This document shows positions 25,105 to 34,900 of a stretch of DNA of 53,711 nucleotides, one piece after another. The stretch is from Elainella saxicola E1 (GTDB lineage: Bacteria; Cyanobacteriota; Cyanobacteriia; Elainellales; Elainellaceae), in NCBI GenBank assembly GCA_002796835.1, contig LUGL01000044.1, forward strand, positions 1-53,711. The letters run 5' to 3'. Both the position numbers and the translations under genes were made by a program. The notes under the pieces were generated by a model. The model had not been told where the DNA came from. It ran no database searches and saw only the letters and a list, made by a program, of their open reading frames with translations. Position 1 is the stretch's first letter. Each line of letters begins with the position of its first letter.

Positions 25105-26334
25105 CTACTTCAGAATTTTGGAAACAACACCTGCACCGATCGTGCGGCCACCTTCACGGATTGCGAAGCGCATCCCTTGCTCAATCGCGATCGCGTTGAT
25201 CAGTTCAACTGTCATTTTAATCCGGTCACCTGGCATGATCATTTCCGCTGCACTACCGTCATCAGCAGTGAAGGATTTGATCGTTCCAGTCACGTCGGTG
25301 GTCCGTACATAGAACTGGGGCTTGTAACCTGCGAAGAATGGGGTTTTACGACCGCCTTCCTTCTCAGTCAAGATGTACACTTCACCTTCAAATTGAGTGT
25401 GAGGGGTGATCGAACCGGGCTTGGCCAGAACCATACCGCGCTCGATGTCCTCTTTCTTGAAACCACGTAACAGCAGACCTGCGTTGTCACCTGCCATCCC
25501 TTCATCAAGACTCTTCTTGAACATCTCGATACCGGTGACAGTTGTCGTCCGAGTTTCGCGAATACCGACCAACTCAACTGTTTCGTTAATTTTGATCTTG
25601 CCACGCTCAATCCGACCAGTCGCAACCGTTCCACGACCTGTGATGGTGAACACGTCTTCAACAGCCATCAGGAAGGGCTTATCTACATCGCGCGCAGGCG
25701 TTGGGATGAAAGAGTCAACCGCGTCCATGAGCTCGTAGATTTTATCAACCCACTCGTTGTCACCGCGCTTGGTTTTGGGGTTGGCGATCATGGCTTCCAA
25801 CGCCATTAAACCTGAACCACGGATGATCGGGGTGTCATCTCCAGGGAATTCATAGCTATCCAGCAGCTCACGCAGCTCAAGCTCAACCAATTCCAGCAGT
25901 TCTTCATCATCAACCATGTCAACTTTATTCAGGAAGACGACGATGCTGGGTACACCCACCTGACGAGCTAGCAAAATATGCTCTTTGGTTTGAGGCATAG
26001 CACCATCCGTAGCAGCCACAACCAGGATCGCACCATCCATTTGAGCCGCACCCGTGATCATGTTTTTCACGTAGTCAGCATGTCCAGGACAGTCCACGTG
26101 CGCATAGTGCCGATTTTCGGTTTCGTACTCCACGTGCGCTGTATTGATGGTGATACCACGAGCCTTTTCTTCCGGAGCAGCATCAATCTCATCATATTTG
26201 CGTGCCTGCGCTTGACCATTTGCAGCCAGCGTCATGGTGATTGCAGCTGTCAGGGTTGTTTTACCGTGGTCAACGTGACCGATCGTACCAATGTTAACGT
26301 GAGGTTTATTCCGTTCAAATTTTGCGCGTGCCAT
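25105..26334 (-). CDS. tuf: Elongation factor Tu
   Basis: 409 residues. GTP-binding motifs are clear: P-loop [10 protein letters not shown] (about 19-28), DCPGHADY, and NKVDMVDD. It delivers aminoacyl-tRNA to the ribosome. The C-terminal beta domains end in the expected [17 protein letters not shown]. It is 25 bases after fusA and 169 bases before rpsJ. Confidence 0.99.
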   Translation of the reverse strand: MARAKFERNKPHVNIGTIGHVDHGKTTLTAAITMTLAANGQAQARKYDEIDAAPEEKARGITINTAHVEYETENRHYAHVDCPGHADYVKNMITGAAQMDGAILVVAATDGAMPQTKEHILLARQVGVPSIVVFLNKVDMVDDEELLELVELELRELLDSYEFPGDDTPIIRGSGLMALEAMIANPKTKRGDNEWVDKIYELMDAVDSFIPTPARDVDKPFLMAVEDVFTITGRGTVATGRIERGKIKINETVELVGIRETRTTTVTGIEMFKKSLDEGMAGDNAGLLLRGFKKEDIERGMVLAKPGSITPHTQFEGEVYILTEKEGGRKTPFFAGYKPQFYVRTTDVTGTIKSFTADDGSAAEMIMPGDRIKMTVELINAIAIEQGMRFAIREGGRTIGAGVVSKILK

Positions 26335-26359
26335 GTATCTATCCGTTCCTCTTTACTGA

Positions 26360-28480
26360 CTATGCGTTCCCTTTGCTCTTCGCAATGATGGTTTCAGCCA
26401 CGTTGCGAGGAACTTCCTCGTAGTGACTAAACTCCATCGTGAATATGCCGCGTCCTTGGGTCTTCGACCGAATATCCGTTGCATATCCAAACATCTCCGC
26501 CAAAGGCACCTTGGCAGTTACCTTTGCAACACCTTGCTCTGTATCCTGGCCTTCGATTTGACCTCGACGAGAGTTTAGATCTCCAATGACGTTGCCAATG
26601 AAGTCCTCAGGAACTTCAACTTCAACCTTCATCATTGGCTCAAGCAGAACTGGTGAAGCCTTCATCACAGCCTCTTTGATCGCCATAGAGCCTGCAATCT
26701 TAAAGGCCATTTCCGAAGAGTCTACATCGTGATACGAGCCATCTACCAATGTAGCTTTCAGGTCGATCACAGGATAGCCTGCCAGAATACCAGATTCGCA
26801 AGCTTCCTTCATTCCCTGCTCAGCAGGGCTGATGTATTCTTTCGGAACTACACCCCCTACAATCTTGGAAACGAATTCAAAACCGGTGCCTGGTTCTCCT
26901 GGTGCCAATTCAATCACGACGTGACCATATTGTCCCTTACCACCGCTCTGGCGGACGAACTTACCTTCCGCACGTACAGGTTTACGAACTGTTTCACGAT
27001 AAGCAACTTGAGGTGCACCAACGTTGGCTTCTACCTTGTACTCTCGCTTCATTCGATCGACTAGAATATCCAGGTGCAACTCACCCATCCCCGCGATCAC
27101 CGTTTGGTTGGTTTCAGGATCAACGTGGACTCGGAAAGTAGGATCCTCTTCCGACAAAGCTTGCAATGCCTTGGAAAGCTTCTCCATGTCCTGCTTGGTC
27201 TTGGGCTCAACCGCAACAGAAATTACAGGTTCAGGAATAAACAGAGATTCCAGAATGATTGGAGAAGCTTCGTCACAAAGAGTATCCCCTGTAAACGTAT
27301 CCTTCATTCCAAGAGCCGCGCCTAAATCACCTGCTCGCAGTTCATCCACCTCTTGGCGATCGTCTGCTTTCAAGACGATCAGGCGAGAAATGCGCTCTTT
27401 CTTACCCTTAGTGGCGTTGTAGACATAGCTACCCTTAGTCATCACACCCGAGTAAACCCGGATGAATGTGAGGCGACCATAGGGATCCGCCATAATCTTG
27501 AAGGCCAGAGCAGAGAAGGGCTCAGAATCGCTAGCTTGACGAACCGCCGTGCTGCCATCAGGTAAAGTTCCTTGAATTGCAGGAACTTCTGTCGGCGAGG
27601 GCAAATAGTCTACAACTGCGTCTAGCAGGAGCTGTACGCCTTTGTTTTTGAAAGCAGAACCACAAAGCGTGGGGACAATCTTGCCTTCAGTTGTACCTTT
27701 CCGTAGGGCTGCACGAATTTCGTCTTCAGTCAGATCTTCGCCGCTCAGATACTTCTCGATCAAATCATCATCAACCTCAGCAGCTGATTCGACCAGTTTG
27801 AGTCGATATTCATCTGCGATCTCCTGCATATCTTCAGGAATATCGACGACTTGAATCTCAGTCCCAATGTCATTGGCATGGACATAAGCCTTCATGCGAA
27901 CGAGATCAACCACGCCTTTAAAGCCTTCTTCAGCCCCGATGGGTAGCTGAACGGCTACAGCGTTTGCCCGCAGACGATCCCGCAGTTGACCATAGACCTT
28001 ATAGAAGTTCGCCCCCATCCGATCCATCTTGTTGACGAAGGCAATGCGGGGAACACTATAGCGATCAGCTTGCCGCCAAACGGTTTCAGATTGAGGTTGT
28101 ACACCACCCACTGAGCAGAATACAGCAATCACCCCATCCAATACCCGCATGGACCGCTCTACTTCAATCGTGAAGTCTACGTGACCAGGCGTATCGATAA
28201 TGTTAATCCGATGTTCTAGCGCGCCTGCTTCTGGTTGCGTGGGATCATTCGCATCACGGCGTGTCCAAGCAGTACTGATTGCAGCAGCAGTGATCGTAAT
28301 ACCCCGCTCCCGCTCCTGCTCCATCCAGTCAGTCACGGCGGTTCCTTCATGAACCTCACCAATTTTGTGAACCACACCAGAGTAATAGAGAATTCGCTCC
28401 GTTGTAGTTGTCTTACCTGCATCAATATGCGCGGCAATTCCGATATTACGTACCCGATCTAGCGGGATATTACGTGCCAC
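26360..28480 (-). CDS. fusA: Elongation factor G
   Basis: The 706-residue translocase has P-loop [10 protein letters not shown], switch region [16 protein letters not shown] and NKMDR, followed by domains II-V ending [19 protein letters not shown]. It drives GTP-dependent movement of tRNA and mRNA on the ribosome and also works in ribosome recycling. It is slightly longer than E. coli EF-G, within the cyanobacterial range. It lies between rpsG (91 bases upstream) and tuf. Confidence 0.99.
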   Translation of the reverse strand: MARNIPLDRVRNIGIAAHIDAGKTTTTERILYYSGVVHKIGEVHEGTAVTDWMEQERERGITITAAAISTAWTRRDANDPTQPEAGALEHRINIIDTPGHVDFTIEVERSMRVLDGVIAVFCSVGGVQPQSETVWRQADRYSVPRIAFVNKMDRMGANFYKVYGQLRDRLRANAVAVQLPIGAEEGFKGVVDLVRMKAYVHANDIGTEIQVVDIPEDMQEIADEYRLKLVESAAEVDDDLIEKYLSGEDLTEDEIRAALRKGTTEGKIVPTLCGSAFKNKGVQLLLDAVVDYLPSPTEVPAIQGTLPDGSTAVRQASDSEPFSALAFKIMADPYGRLTFIRVYSGVMTKGSYVYNATKGKKERISRLIVLKADDRQEVDELRAGDLGAALGMKDTFTGDTLCDEASPIILESLFIPEPVISVAVEPKTKQDMEKLSKALQALSEEDPTFRVHVDPETNQTVIAGMGELHLDILVDRMKREYKVEANVGAPQVAYRETVRKPVRAEGKFVRQSGGKGQYGHVVIELAPGEPGTGFEFVSKIVGGVVPKEYISPAEQGMKEACESGILAGYPVIDLKATLVDGSYHDVDSSEMAFKIAGSMAIKEAVMKASPVLLEPMMKVEVEVPEDFIGNVIGDLNSRRGQIEGQDTEQGVAKVTAKVPLAEMFGYATDIRSKTQGRGIFTMEFSHYEEVPRNVAETIIAKSKGNA

Positions 28481-28571
28481 AGCTACCTCCTTCAGTTTCC
28501 GCTGCAGTGCTTCTTACTGCTTCTGTTAAGATTTTATACTTTTTCCTACTCAAGATGTAGGCATTGCAAAT

Positions 28572-29042
28572 TTAGTAGCGGTAGTGAGCAAAGGCTTTAT
28601 TTGCTTCTGCCATCCGGTGCGTTTCTTCCCGTTTCCGGATTGCACTTCCCGTTTCGTTTGCTGCGTCCATCAACTCATTTGCCAACTTTCCAGCCATGGT
28701 GCGCCCAGAACGCTGCCTGGAAAATTGCGTCAACCAGCGAAGGGCCAATGCCGTGCCCCGATCGGAACGAACTTCCATTGGTACCTGATAGGTTGCACCA
28801 CCAACCCGACGAGCCTTTACCTCAACCAAAGGGGTTGCATTCTTGACTGCACGTTCGAAAAGCTCCAAGGGATCGGAGCCAGTCCGTTCCTCAACCAGCT
28901 TAAAGGCATCGTAAACAATGCCATAGGCCAGAGATTTCTTGCCAGAAGTCATGAGGCGAGCCACCATCATGCTGACAAGGCGGCTGTTGTAAACCGGATC
29001 AGGAGCGACGGAGCGTTTTTGAGCAGCAGTTCGACGAGACAT
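28572..29042 (-). CDS. rpsG: 30S ribosomal protein S7
   Basis: 156 residues with the S7 pattern [21 protein letters not shown] and [23 protein letters not shown]. It organises the 3' major domain of 16S rRNA. The start [10 protein letters not shown] at 29042 is the family's; a longer frame adds 13 untypical residues. In E. coli S7 represses the str operon by binding the rpsL-rpsG spacer; here that spacer is 303 bases. Confidence 0.98.
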   Translation of the reverse strand: MSRRTAAQKRSVAPDPVYNSRLVSMMVARLMTSGKKSLAYGIVYDAFKLVEERTGSDPLELFERAVKNATPLVEVKARRVGGATYQVPMEVRSDRGTALALRWLTQFSRQRSGRTMAGKLANELMDAANETGSAIRKREETHRMAEANKAFAHYRY

Positions 29043-29345
29043 GGTGATAACTAAACCTTCGACGACAAAGTTTCCAAACAAAAATTTCTGAACGTATCAT
29101 TCACTTAGATTTCGTCTGTCAGCCGTAATCAAACTGCGCAAAAATAAAACGCAGACTGGACCAGAATCCATCTAAGACAACCAGAACAAAATACTGAACC
29201 CAATCAACTGTTTTCAGCAAATCTGCTTCCAACAAAAGTCGGGCTGCCAACTAGACCAACCATTCCAACAAACCGTGATCGCCTTGCAGCCCTAAATGCA
29301 AACATTGTCCAATCTGCTAACTGAGCAAAGTTTGAAGCGAAGCTT
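29043..29345 (-). other. 303-base rpsL-rpsG spacer
   Basis: Unusually long for adjacent genes of one operon. I see no gene on either strand and no strong stem-loop. It could contain an internal promoter or an S7-binding leader, but nothing in it lets me choose. Confidence 0.4.
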
Positions 29346-29720
29346 TTAACTTTTAGGACGTTTTGCACCATATTTGGAGCGACCCTGCTTGCGGTCTTTC
29401 ACTCCAGCAGTGTCTAATGTGCCACGGATAATATGATAGCGGACACCTGGCAGGTCTTTCACCCGACCACCCCGAATCATCACCACGGAGTGCTCTTGCA
29501 AGTTATGTCCAATTCCTGGAATATAAGCAGTGACCTCAAACCCAGAGGTCAAACGAACCCGCGCAACCTTACGCAGGGCTGAGTTAGGCTTTTTAGGAGT
29601 AGTGGTGTAAACACGGGTACACACCCCTCGACGCTGAGGACAGCTCTTTAGAGCCGGCGATTTAGTCTTCTTTTGCGCCCTTTGGCGTTCGTTGTGGATT
29701 AGTTGCTGAATAGTTGGCAT
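29346..29720 (-). CDS. rpsL: 30S ribosomal protein S12
   Basis: A 124-residue decoding-centre protein and first gene of the str operon. The streptomycin-sensitive type is indicated by K43-K44 in [13 protein letters not shown] and the intact [13 protein letters not shown] loop. The sequence [11 protein letters not shown] is typical of bacterial and plastid S12. Confidence 0.99.
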   Translation of the reverse strand: MPTIQQLIHNERQRAQKKTKSPALKSCPQRRGVCTRVYTTTPKKPNSALRKVARVRLTSGFEVTAYIPGIGHNLQEHSVVMIRGGRVKDLPGVRYHIIRGTLDTAGVKDRKQGRSKYGAKRPKS

Positions 29721-29862
29721 GAGTTAGGATAAGCTTTACCCTTTCTAGTGAGTTTACCTAAAGTTTTCACAGTCTCTAACTATATCGATTTTAGAGGACA
29801 GCTGTCAATTCGTGTTTGCTTATCATTTCTTTTACTTACCATCAACTGCAAAACAATAAATT

Positions 29863-30987
29863 TTAAAGCTGTGATCGTGATGGTAGGGTAAGCGTTGCGA
29901 AATTGTCGATTGGTCTGGGTTCACCTGTCGAACTTACTGCGCTAAAGCTTGCCAGAAACTGCTGTGCGGATGGAGGCATGTGAGGAAAATCGAATAGCGC
30001 GTCACCATTGGCAATATCTGCCCAAAAATAGCGGAGGGCAGGAGCTAATTCTTCCGCCACTTCGATCGGCAAACTGAGCGGCGGTTCAACTAAAAGCCTC
30101 AGCATAAATGGGAAAGAGCGCTCGCCCATCCATTCCCTGGAAGTTTGTAACAAATCAGGCCAATCAGGCACCTGACTCACGCGATGGGATTCAATCCTTA
30201 GATGCGACTGGCCATGATCGTCCTTGTGAAATTCCAGAATGCGATAGGGGTGCGGATAGCTCACAAGCGAGCCTGTGGTAATTTCGTAGATTCCCTGCCG
30301 CTGCGCCACATCCTGGACATGCAGATGGCCTGTAAACAGCAACTGCACCTCTGCCTGGTGCAACAGCGTTAATAATTCCTCCCCATTCTCCAGCATATAG
30401 CGCTGCCCTAGGGGATTGTGCTTCTGTCGCGGCAAATGCTCTAAGACATTGTGATGTAACATCACAAACACCGTTTCATCTCGGATCTCAGCGAGAACCT
30501 GCCGGAGCCATTGGAGTTGAGCCTCATCCAAATAGCCCGATCGAAACTGTTTGCCGTTGGCATCAAAGCCGTTGGAATTCAGGCTAATCAGCCGCAATCC
30601 GGGCAGCACTTCGCAAGTGTAATAGGGCTGTTCTGGATCGGTGTAGCCGAACTTTTCATAATATTTGGGAAAATCTGCCAGTCCGATCGAACGAGAGGTG
30701 CGATCGCGCTCAACCACATCATGATTACCAGGGACGACATAAACCGGATAGGGCAATTGAGTTAGCCGCTGAGCCAGCCAAGCATGATTTTCTGGCTCGC
30801 CATGCTGCGTTAAATCCCCTGGAATCAGGAGAAAGTCCAAATCCAACGGCTCAAGATGATCGAGAATTGACTCAAGCGCTGGGATGCCGACTTCAACCAA
30901 ATGAAAGCGACTGGGATGATCCCAGATGGTGTGAGGTAGAGCGATGTGGGGATCGCTAATAATTGCAAAACGAAACCGGAGTGACAT
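29863..30987 (-). CDS. Metallophosphoesterase (CpdA-like class III)
   Basis: 374 residues. The calcineurin-like metal motifs are complete: D12-x-H14 (SDPHIALP), GD58 (IPGDLTQHG), GNH88-90 (VPGNHDVV), the LHHN histidine, and GHLH (LFTGHLHVQ). This is the architecture of CpdA/Icc-type phosphodiesterases that hydrolyse cyclic nucleotides or related phosphodiesters; the substrate cannot be told from sequence. A ~100-residue C-terminal extension (after the MGERSFPFML segment) is additional to E. coli CpdA. It is divergent from trmB. Confidence 0.88.
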   Translation of the reverse strand: MSLRFRFAIISDPHIALPHTIWDHPSRFHLVEVGIPALESILDHLEPLDLDFLLIPGDLTQHGEPENHAWLAQRLTQLPYPVYVVPGNHDVVERDRTSRSIGLADFPKYYEKFGYTDPEQPYYTCEVLPGLRLISLNSNGFDANGKQFRSGYLDEAQLQWLRQVLAEIRDETVFVMLHHNVLEHLPRQKHNPLGQRYMLENGEELLTLLHQAEVQLLFTGHLHVQDVAQRQGIYEITTGSLVSYPHPYRILEFHKDDHGQSHLRIESHRVSQVPDWPDLLQTSREWMGERSFPFMLRLLVEPPLSLPIEVAEELAPALRYFWADIANGDALFDFPHMPPSAQQFLASFSAVSSTGEPRPIDNFATLTLPSRSQL

Positions 30988-31208
30988 TTTAAGCTTGACT
31001 TGATAAAAAACGCTCTTTAAAGGAAAAAAAGAAAATCGTAAAAACTGCAGCTGATTTCATCTTTACATTTTCACCCTGGTTCTGTTGAGTGCAATTGCAA
31101 TTTATTCTCAAAATTTTGCGGTCCTGATGCAACCCCGCCTGCTTGCCGAATCAATAAGATGCCACTGAGAGAAGCAGTAAGATGAAAGGCTGGGCCATTA
31201 GCACAGCC

Positions 31209-31214
31209 AGGAGG
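31209..31214 (+). promoter_or_regulatory. Strong ribosome binding site for a TTG start
   Basis: AGGAGG lies 7 bases before TTG 31222, which begins the TrmB frame; no ATG gives a full-length N-terminus. Confidence 0.75.
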
Positions 31215-31221
31215 AATCAAG

Positions 31222-31860
31222 TTGCCAGTTGTTCGAGTTCGCCAGCATGTCAATCCCTTTAGCCAGAAATATCAGCAGCCCCCAGAGCCACCTGACTGGT
31301 CGATGATTTATCAGCAGCCGAACCAGGCCTTGCATTTAGATATTGGCTGTGCCAGGGGCCAGTTTCTGCTGACAATGGCAGAACAGCAGCCAGACTGGAA
31401 TTTTTTAGGCTTAGAAATCCGTGAACCTTTGGTCGTGCAGGCGAATCAAGATCGCGATCGACTTGCCCTCACCAATCTCCACTACATTTTTTGCAATGTG
31501 AATAACTTCCTGCGACCATTGTTGCAATCTTTACCTGCTGGAACCTTGCAGCGTGTCTCGATTCAATTTCCCGATCCCTGGTTTAAGAAGCGGCATCAAA
31601 AGCGGCGCGTGGTACAGCCCGGTGTCGTAGAGGTTTTAGCAGAATTTTTGCCCCCTAAGGGTCTCGTTTTTCTACAGTCCGATGTGGAAGCTGTGGCGAT
31701 TGAAATGTGCGATCGGTTTCAACAGCATCCTCAATTTCAGCGGCAAAGTCCGACCTGGTTGGTAACGAATCCCATGCCTGTGTCAACTGAGCGGGAACGA
31801 TCGACCTTGGTCAAAGGAGAACCCGTTTATCGAGCTGTTTTCTTCAAAAGCTCAGTCTAG
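31222..31860 (+). CDS. trmB: tRNA (guanine-N7-)-methyltransferase
   Basis: Methylates G46 in the variable loop of tRNAs using S-adenosylmethionine. 212 residues with the SAM site LDIGCARGQFLLTMA, acidic EIRE motif GLEIREPLV, and the TrmB signature IQFPDPWFKKRHQKRRVV. The N-terminus (MPVVRVRQHVNPFSQKY) is the cyanobacterial one, initiated at TTG with a good ribosome site. Confidence 0.96.
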   Translation: MPVVRVRQHVNPFSQKYQQPPEPPDWSMIYQQPNQALHLDIGCARGQFLLTMAEQQPDWNFLGLEIREPLVVQANQDRDRLALTNLHYIFCNVNNFLRPLLQSLPAGTLQRVSIQFPDPWFKKRHQKRRVVQPGVVEVLAEFLPPKGLVFLQSDVEAVAIEMCDRFQQHPQFQRQSPTWLVTNPMPVSTERERSTLVKGEPVYRAVFFKSSV

Positions 31861-31878
31861 ATTAGGCTTCCAGGCAGG

Positions 31879-33417
31879 TTAAATCCAGGAAGTGAACCAG
31901 CGACGAAGGCCCAACGCTTCTGGAGAGATCGGTAAACCTAAAAACAAAGGCATCCAGAAAAGAAATCCCAGCAGCACCAGTCCCAGCGTCGAGTAAGCCG
32001 CTATTTTTTGCCAGGTGAATGAACTGTAAAGCCAGCGATCGATCAACAGTCCCAGCAGCAGCACTGCAAAGATCAGCGATTCCATATAGTGGTAAATGAA
32101 CAAACAGCGAGTGACGCTCACCCAGGGCAACAGATTAGCTGCCCAATTGATCAGGAGATAGGCGATCGTCCAGGTGTAGAGACGGGCTGGCGATCGTTTT
32201 TCTAGAGTGGCGGATGGAGGCCGAGTTTGTAAGGCTTGCCAGCAACGATGGAGTAGAAACAGCGCAAACAAAACAACGGCAATGCTGGAGAACCACCAGA
32301 GCACCGGATTACCCATGGCATGCACATCGTAGATGATATTCCCCGCATTTTCCGGCAGGGGAGGACCAACTAGCGGTGTTGGATCGGTGCCGTTCTGAAT
32401 TGCCTTGTAAAAGTAGGCGACCGGACGCAGCATCAGCGGCCAGCTATACCAGAGCGAACAGTAGGGATGAGCACTCAATCCGCCGACTCGACGGTGGTAG
32501 TCATAGGTTTGGGCCTGCAATTGCCAGAAATTGCTATTGCTTGGATCGACATGAATATAAGGCAACCAGCTGACGTAGTAAGTCAACGCTGGAACGATCG
32601 CCAACCCCACCAGCACATGACCCAAATGAAGCTGCGTCAAATTTTCTAAGGGAGAAAGCAAACTTCTACGGGGCTTCGGTTCAGATGGCGCAGGCGTGAA
32701 CGACGCATAAATTGTCTGAATCCAGGAGACAAACCAGGCAATCGCCCAAACACCATAGGCTCCTAGCGAAAATCCCAAGCCGTTCCACTTGATAGCTCCT
32801 GCAGCCCCAAATCCGATCCCTGCCAAAATTAGATAAAACCAGCGTCGCCTTGCCTGATGCCGTAGTGCCAGCAGTAGCCAAAGATTACCCAACAACCCAA
32901 ACAGGATGAGATAGATATTATTTAAGGCATAGCGGGACTCTACCAGAAACAGGCCGTCCATTGCCACCAAGAAAGCCGCGATCAACATGTAGGAGCGCCG
33001 ATGGGTGAGCTGATAGGCGATCGCACCCACCAGCAAAGGAATAAAAGAGCCCGTCAGGGCATTCAGCCAGCGATAGCTGAAGGTCGAAAGCAGCAAACCC
33101 GTCAGATCATTTTTGGGATCGCTGTTGCCCCAGGGCAAATGTTGTCCGATCCAAATGCCGATCGCAATAATGTAGGTGCTGAGGGGAGGATGGCCGGTGA
33201 AAATGGTTTCGCCTTTCAGGAAAGCTGCCGCGAACTTGGCATAATACACTTCGTCAAACACCAGCGTATTGAAGCGGCTCAGTCCCCAAAATCGCAGCAC
33301 CAGAGAAAGGCAAAAAATTCCCGCCAAACCTAGCTTGAACCAAGGCACAGTGCGACGGGAAGATCTCGAAGAAGAGGGCGAAGGAGCGATCGGCGGCATA
33401 GCGACTTGACTTAGCAC
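31879..33417 (-). CDS. PMT-family glycosyltransferase (GT39-like)
   Basis: A 512-residue integral membrane protein with about ten or more segments. After the first segment comes the luminal/periplasmic acidic motif NTLVFDEVYYAKFAAAFLKGE, then TGHPPLSTYIIAIGIWIG, both characteristic of dolichyl-phosphate-mannose protein mannosyltransferases and bacterial polyprenol-dependent relatives. It should transfer a sugar from a lipid carrier to protein or lipid on the outer face of the membrane. The acceptor is unknown; the adjacent RTX-like gene, 42 bases upstream in the same direction, is a possible co-transcribed partner but nothing proves it. Confidence 0.88.
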   Translation of the reverse strand: MLSQVAMPPIAPSPSSSRSSRRTVPWFKLGLAGIFCLSLVLRFWGLSRFNTLVFDEVYYAKFAAAFLKGETIFTGHPPLSTYIIAIGIWIGQHLPWGNSDPKNDLTGLLLSTFSYRWLNALTGSFIPLLVGAIAYQLTHRRSYMLIAAFLVAMDGLFLVESRYALNNIYLILFGLLGNLWLLLALRHQARRRWFYLILAGIGFGAAGAIKWNGLGFSLGAYGVWAIAWFVSWIQTIYASFTPAPSEPKPRRSLLSPLENLTQLHLGHVLVGLAIVPALTYYVSWLPYIHVDPSNSNFWQLQAQTYDYHRRVGGLSAHPYCSLWYSWPLMLRPVAYFYKAIQNGTDPTPLVGPPLPENAGNIIYDVHAMGNPVLWWFSSIAVVLFALFLLHRCWQALQTRPPSATLEKRSPARLYTWTIAYLLINWAANLLPWVSVTRCLFIYHYMESLIFAVLLLGLLIDRWLYSSFTWQKIAAYSTLGLVLLGFLFWMPLFLGLPISPEALGLRRWFTSWI

Positions 33418-33459
33418 ACGATTGTCTTATCTACCCTACCGTAAGGTTTTGTAGCTGAA

Positions 33460-34194
33460 TCAAACAGGGGTAGAACTAACGAATGTGAATCCTGCGCTCA
33501 AGTCTGTCAAGGTTACTCCCATGACGACACCCACTAGTTCTTTGACGCCAGATTGATTGCCATTCGTGTAGTAAATTCCTGTCCCAGTCACGTTGAGACC
33601 AGTAGGGAGGACTGCTAACTCATAGTCACTGGCACTGCCATGGAGCTGAATTTTGTCTTGTTGCAAATTAAAATCTACAACGACGCCGTAGTCTGTGAGC
33701 CCAGCCGTGAGCAGTTGTTTGTCATCGTAAAAGGCTTGGGTAGCGTCTCCCAGGATGAACGTATCCGGCCCGCCCCCACCAATGAGATAGTCGATTTCGT
33801 CTGCGCCAGCATCATCGCTGCCCGCGCCATTCAAAGTATCTTGACCCAGTCCGGTCCAAAGAATATCGCTGCCCGTTGTGCCCGTGGCATTGTCATTCGT
33901 TTTGGGCCAGCGAGAGGCTTGAGCAATATTTTGCAGATCGTAGAAAATCGTGCGTGCCTCTGATGCCGTTACCCCTGCACTTTCAACAATCTCCACCACA
34001 TCTTTGACGATCGTCTTGAATTCTGATTTAGTCAGCACTCGATCGCTCACCGCATCCAGCAAATCCTGCTTGAATGCAGCCAGACTTGTGTCAGAAGGTG
34101 GCAGATCCACACTCGCTTTCAGATCATCGAATAGGGTTTTGAAATTTTGTTTCTGAGCCTCAGAAATTTTGGCTTGAGGGAATCGTTTAGACAT
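33460..34194 (-). CDS. Small RTX-like calcium-binding protein
   Basis: 244 residues. The N-terminal ~90 residues are helical (LFDDLKASVDLPPSDTSLAAFKQDLLDAV). A short RTX-type block follows, GSDILWTGLGQDTLNGAGSDDAGADEIDYLIGGGGPDTFILG, then a beta-rich C-terminal part (VVVDFNLQQDKIQLHGSASDYEL) typical of cyanobacterial hemolysin-type proteins. There is no classical signal peptide, consistent with export by a type I system, which is not present here. Only a few nonapeptides are present, so calcium binding may be limited. It lies between the Spy-like gene (69 bases) and the PMT gene. Confidence 0.8.
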   Translation of the reverse strand: MSKRFPQAKISEAQKQNFKTLFDDLKASVDLPPSDTSLAAFKQDLLDAVSDRVLTKSEFKTIVKDVVEIVESAGVTASEARTIFYDLQNIAQASRWPKTNDNATGTTGSDILWTGLGQDTLNGAGSDDAGADEIDYLIGGGGPDTFILGDATQAFYDDKQLLTAGLTDYGVVVDFNLQQDKIQLHGSASDYELAVLPTGLNVTGTGIYYTNGNQSGVKELVGVVMGVTLTDLSAGFTFVSSTPV

Positions 34195-34263
34195 GACAGT
34201 TACCTGAGTCCTAAGAAGGGGAAAGTCGCTTGCAGAAAAACGTGGGTAGGAAATGAGGCTGCT

Positions 34264-34743
34264 TTAGAGTGCCCGATCGAACCGTTCCTGAATCAACTGG
34301 CGTAGCTCTTGCCGTTGAGCAGGGGTCAATACCGCAGCCCCTTCCTGACGAGCGGATTGGAAGATCGATCGCACCTGCTGTTTCTGGTTCAGCGTGAGGT
34401 TCATTGCATTGACCGCCTGCCGGAAACTGCCCCCCTGCTGCAAGGTCGTTTTGAACTGCTGCCGTTGTTCTGGTTGGATCACCGCTTCGAGTTGAGTTCG
34501 CGTTTCCCGCCGAAGGGTGCTGAGTTGAGCTTCCTGGTCTGCCGTAAGATTCAGTTCATCCAATGCAGTCAGGAACGGCGGCAAGGAATGATCTTGGGGT
34601 GTTGCCTCAGCCAACTGAGTTGCAACGGCATGGGCTGCTGTGAGATTTGCCTGGAACATATCGGCTTTTGCCATAAAGGGCGTCAGAGCCAAAGCACCCA
34701 CCAGACAACCACCAACCAAACCATAGAGAGGATTGAATTTCAT
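34264..34743 (-). CDS. Spy/CpxP-like periplasmic LTxxQ protein
   Basis: 159 residues starting MKFNPLYGLVGGCLVGALAL, a signal peptide cleaved after about AKA (residues 25-27). The mature helical protein has three LTxxQ motifs (LTADQ, LTLNQ, LTPAQ), the mark of Spy and CpxP periplasmic chaperones or sensors of envelope stress. The longer open frame adds 35 upstream residues without pattern. It is transcribed divergently from a NarL-type two-component system 157 bases away, and is followed by the RTX-like gene. Confidence 0.85.
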   Translation of the reverse strand: MKFNPLYGLVGGCLVGALALTPFMAKADMFQANLTAAHAVATQLAEATPQDHSLPPFLTALDELNLTADQEAQLSTLRRETRTQLEAVIQPEQRQQFKTTLQQGGSFRQAVNAMNLTLNQKQQVRSIFQSARQEGAAVLTPAQRQELRQLIQERFDRAL

Positions 34744-34900
34744 CTTGCTGACTCCTGAGGAATGTTCGTTTGATGACTCAATCCTAGGAATCCAGCCCCT
34801 ACCTCCACCTGAATCAAACGTCATGAGTTGCCCCATGACAAAAGTCACGTCTCAAATCCAAGGGCAGTTTTTATGATGGGAGCAGCAACTGGACAGGAAA

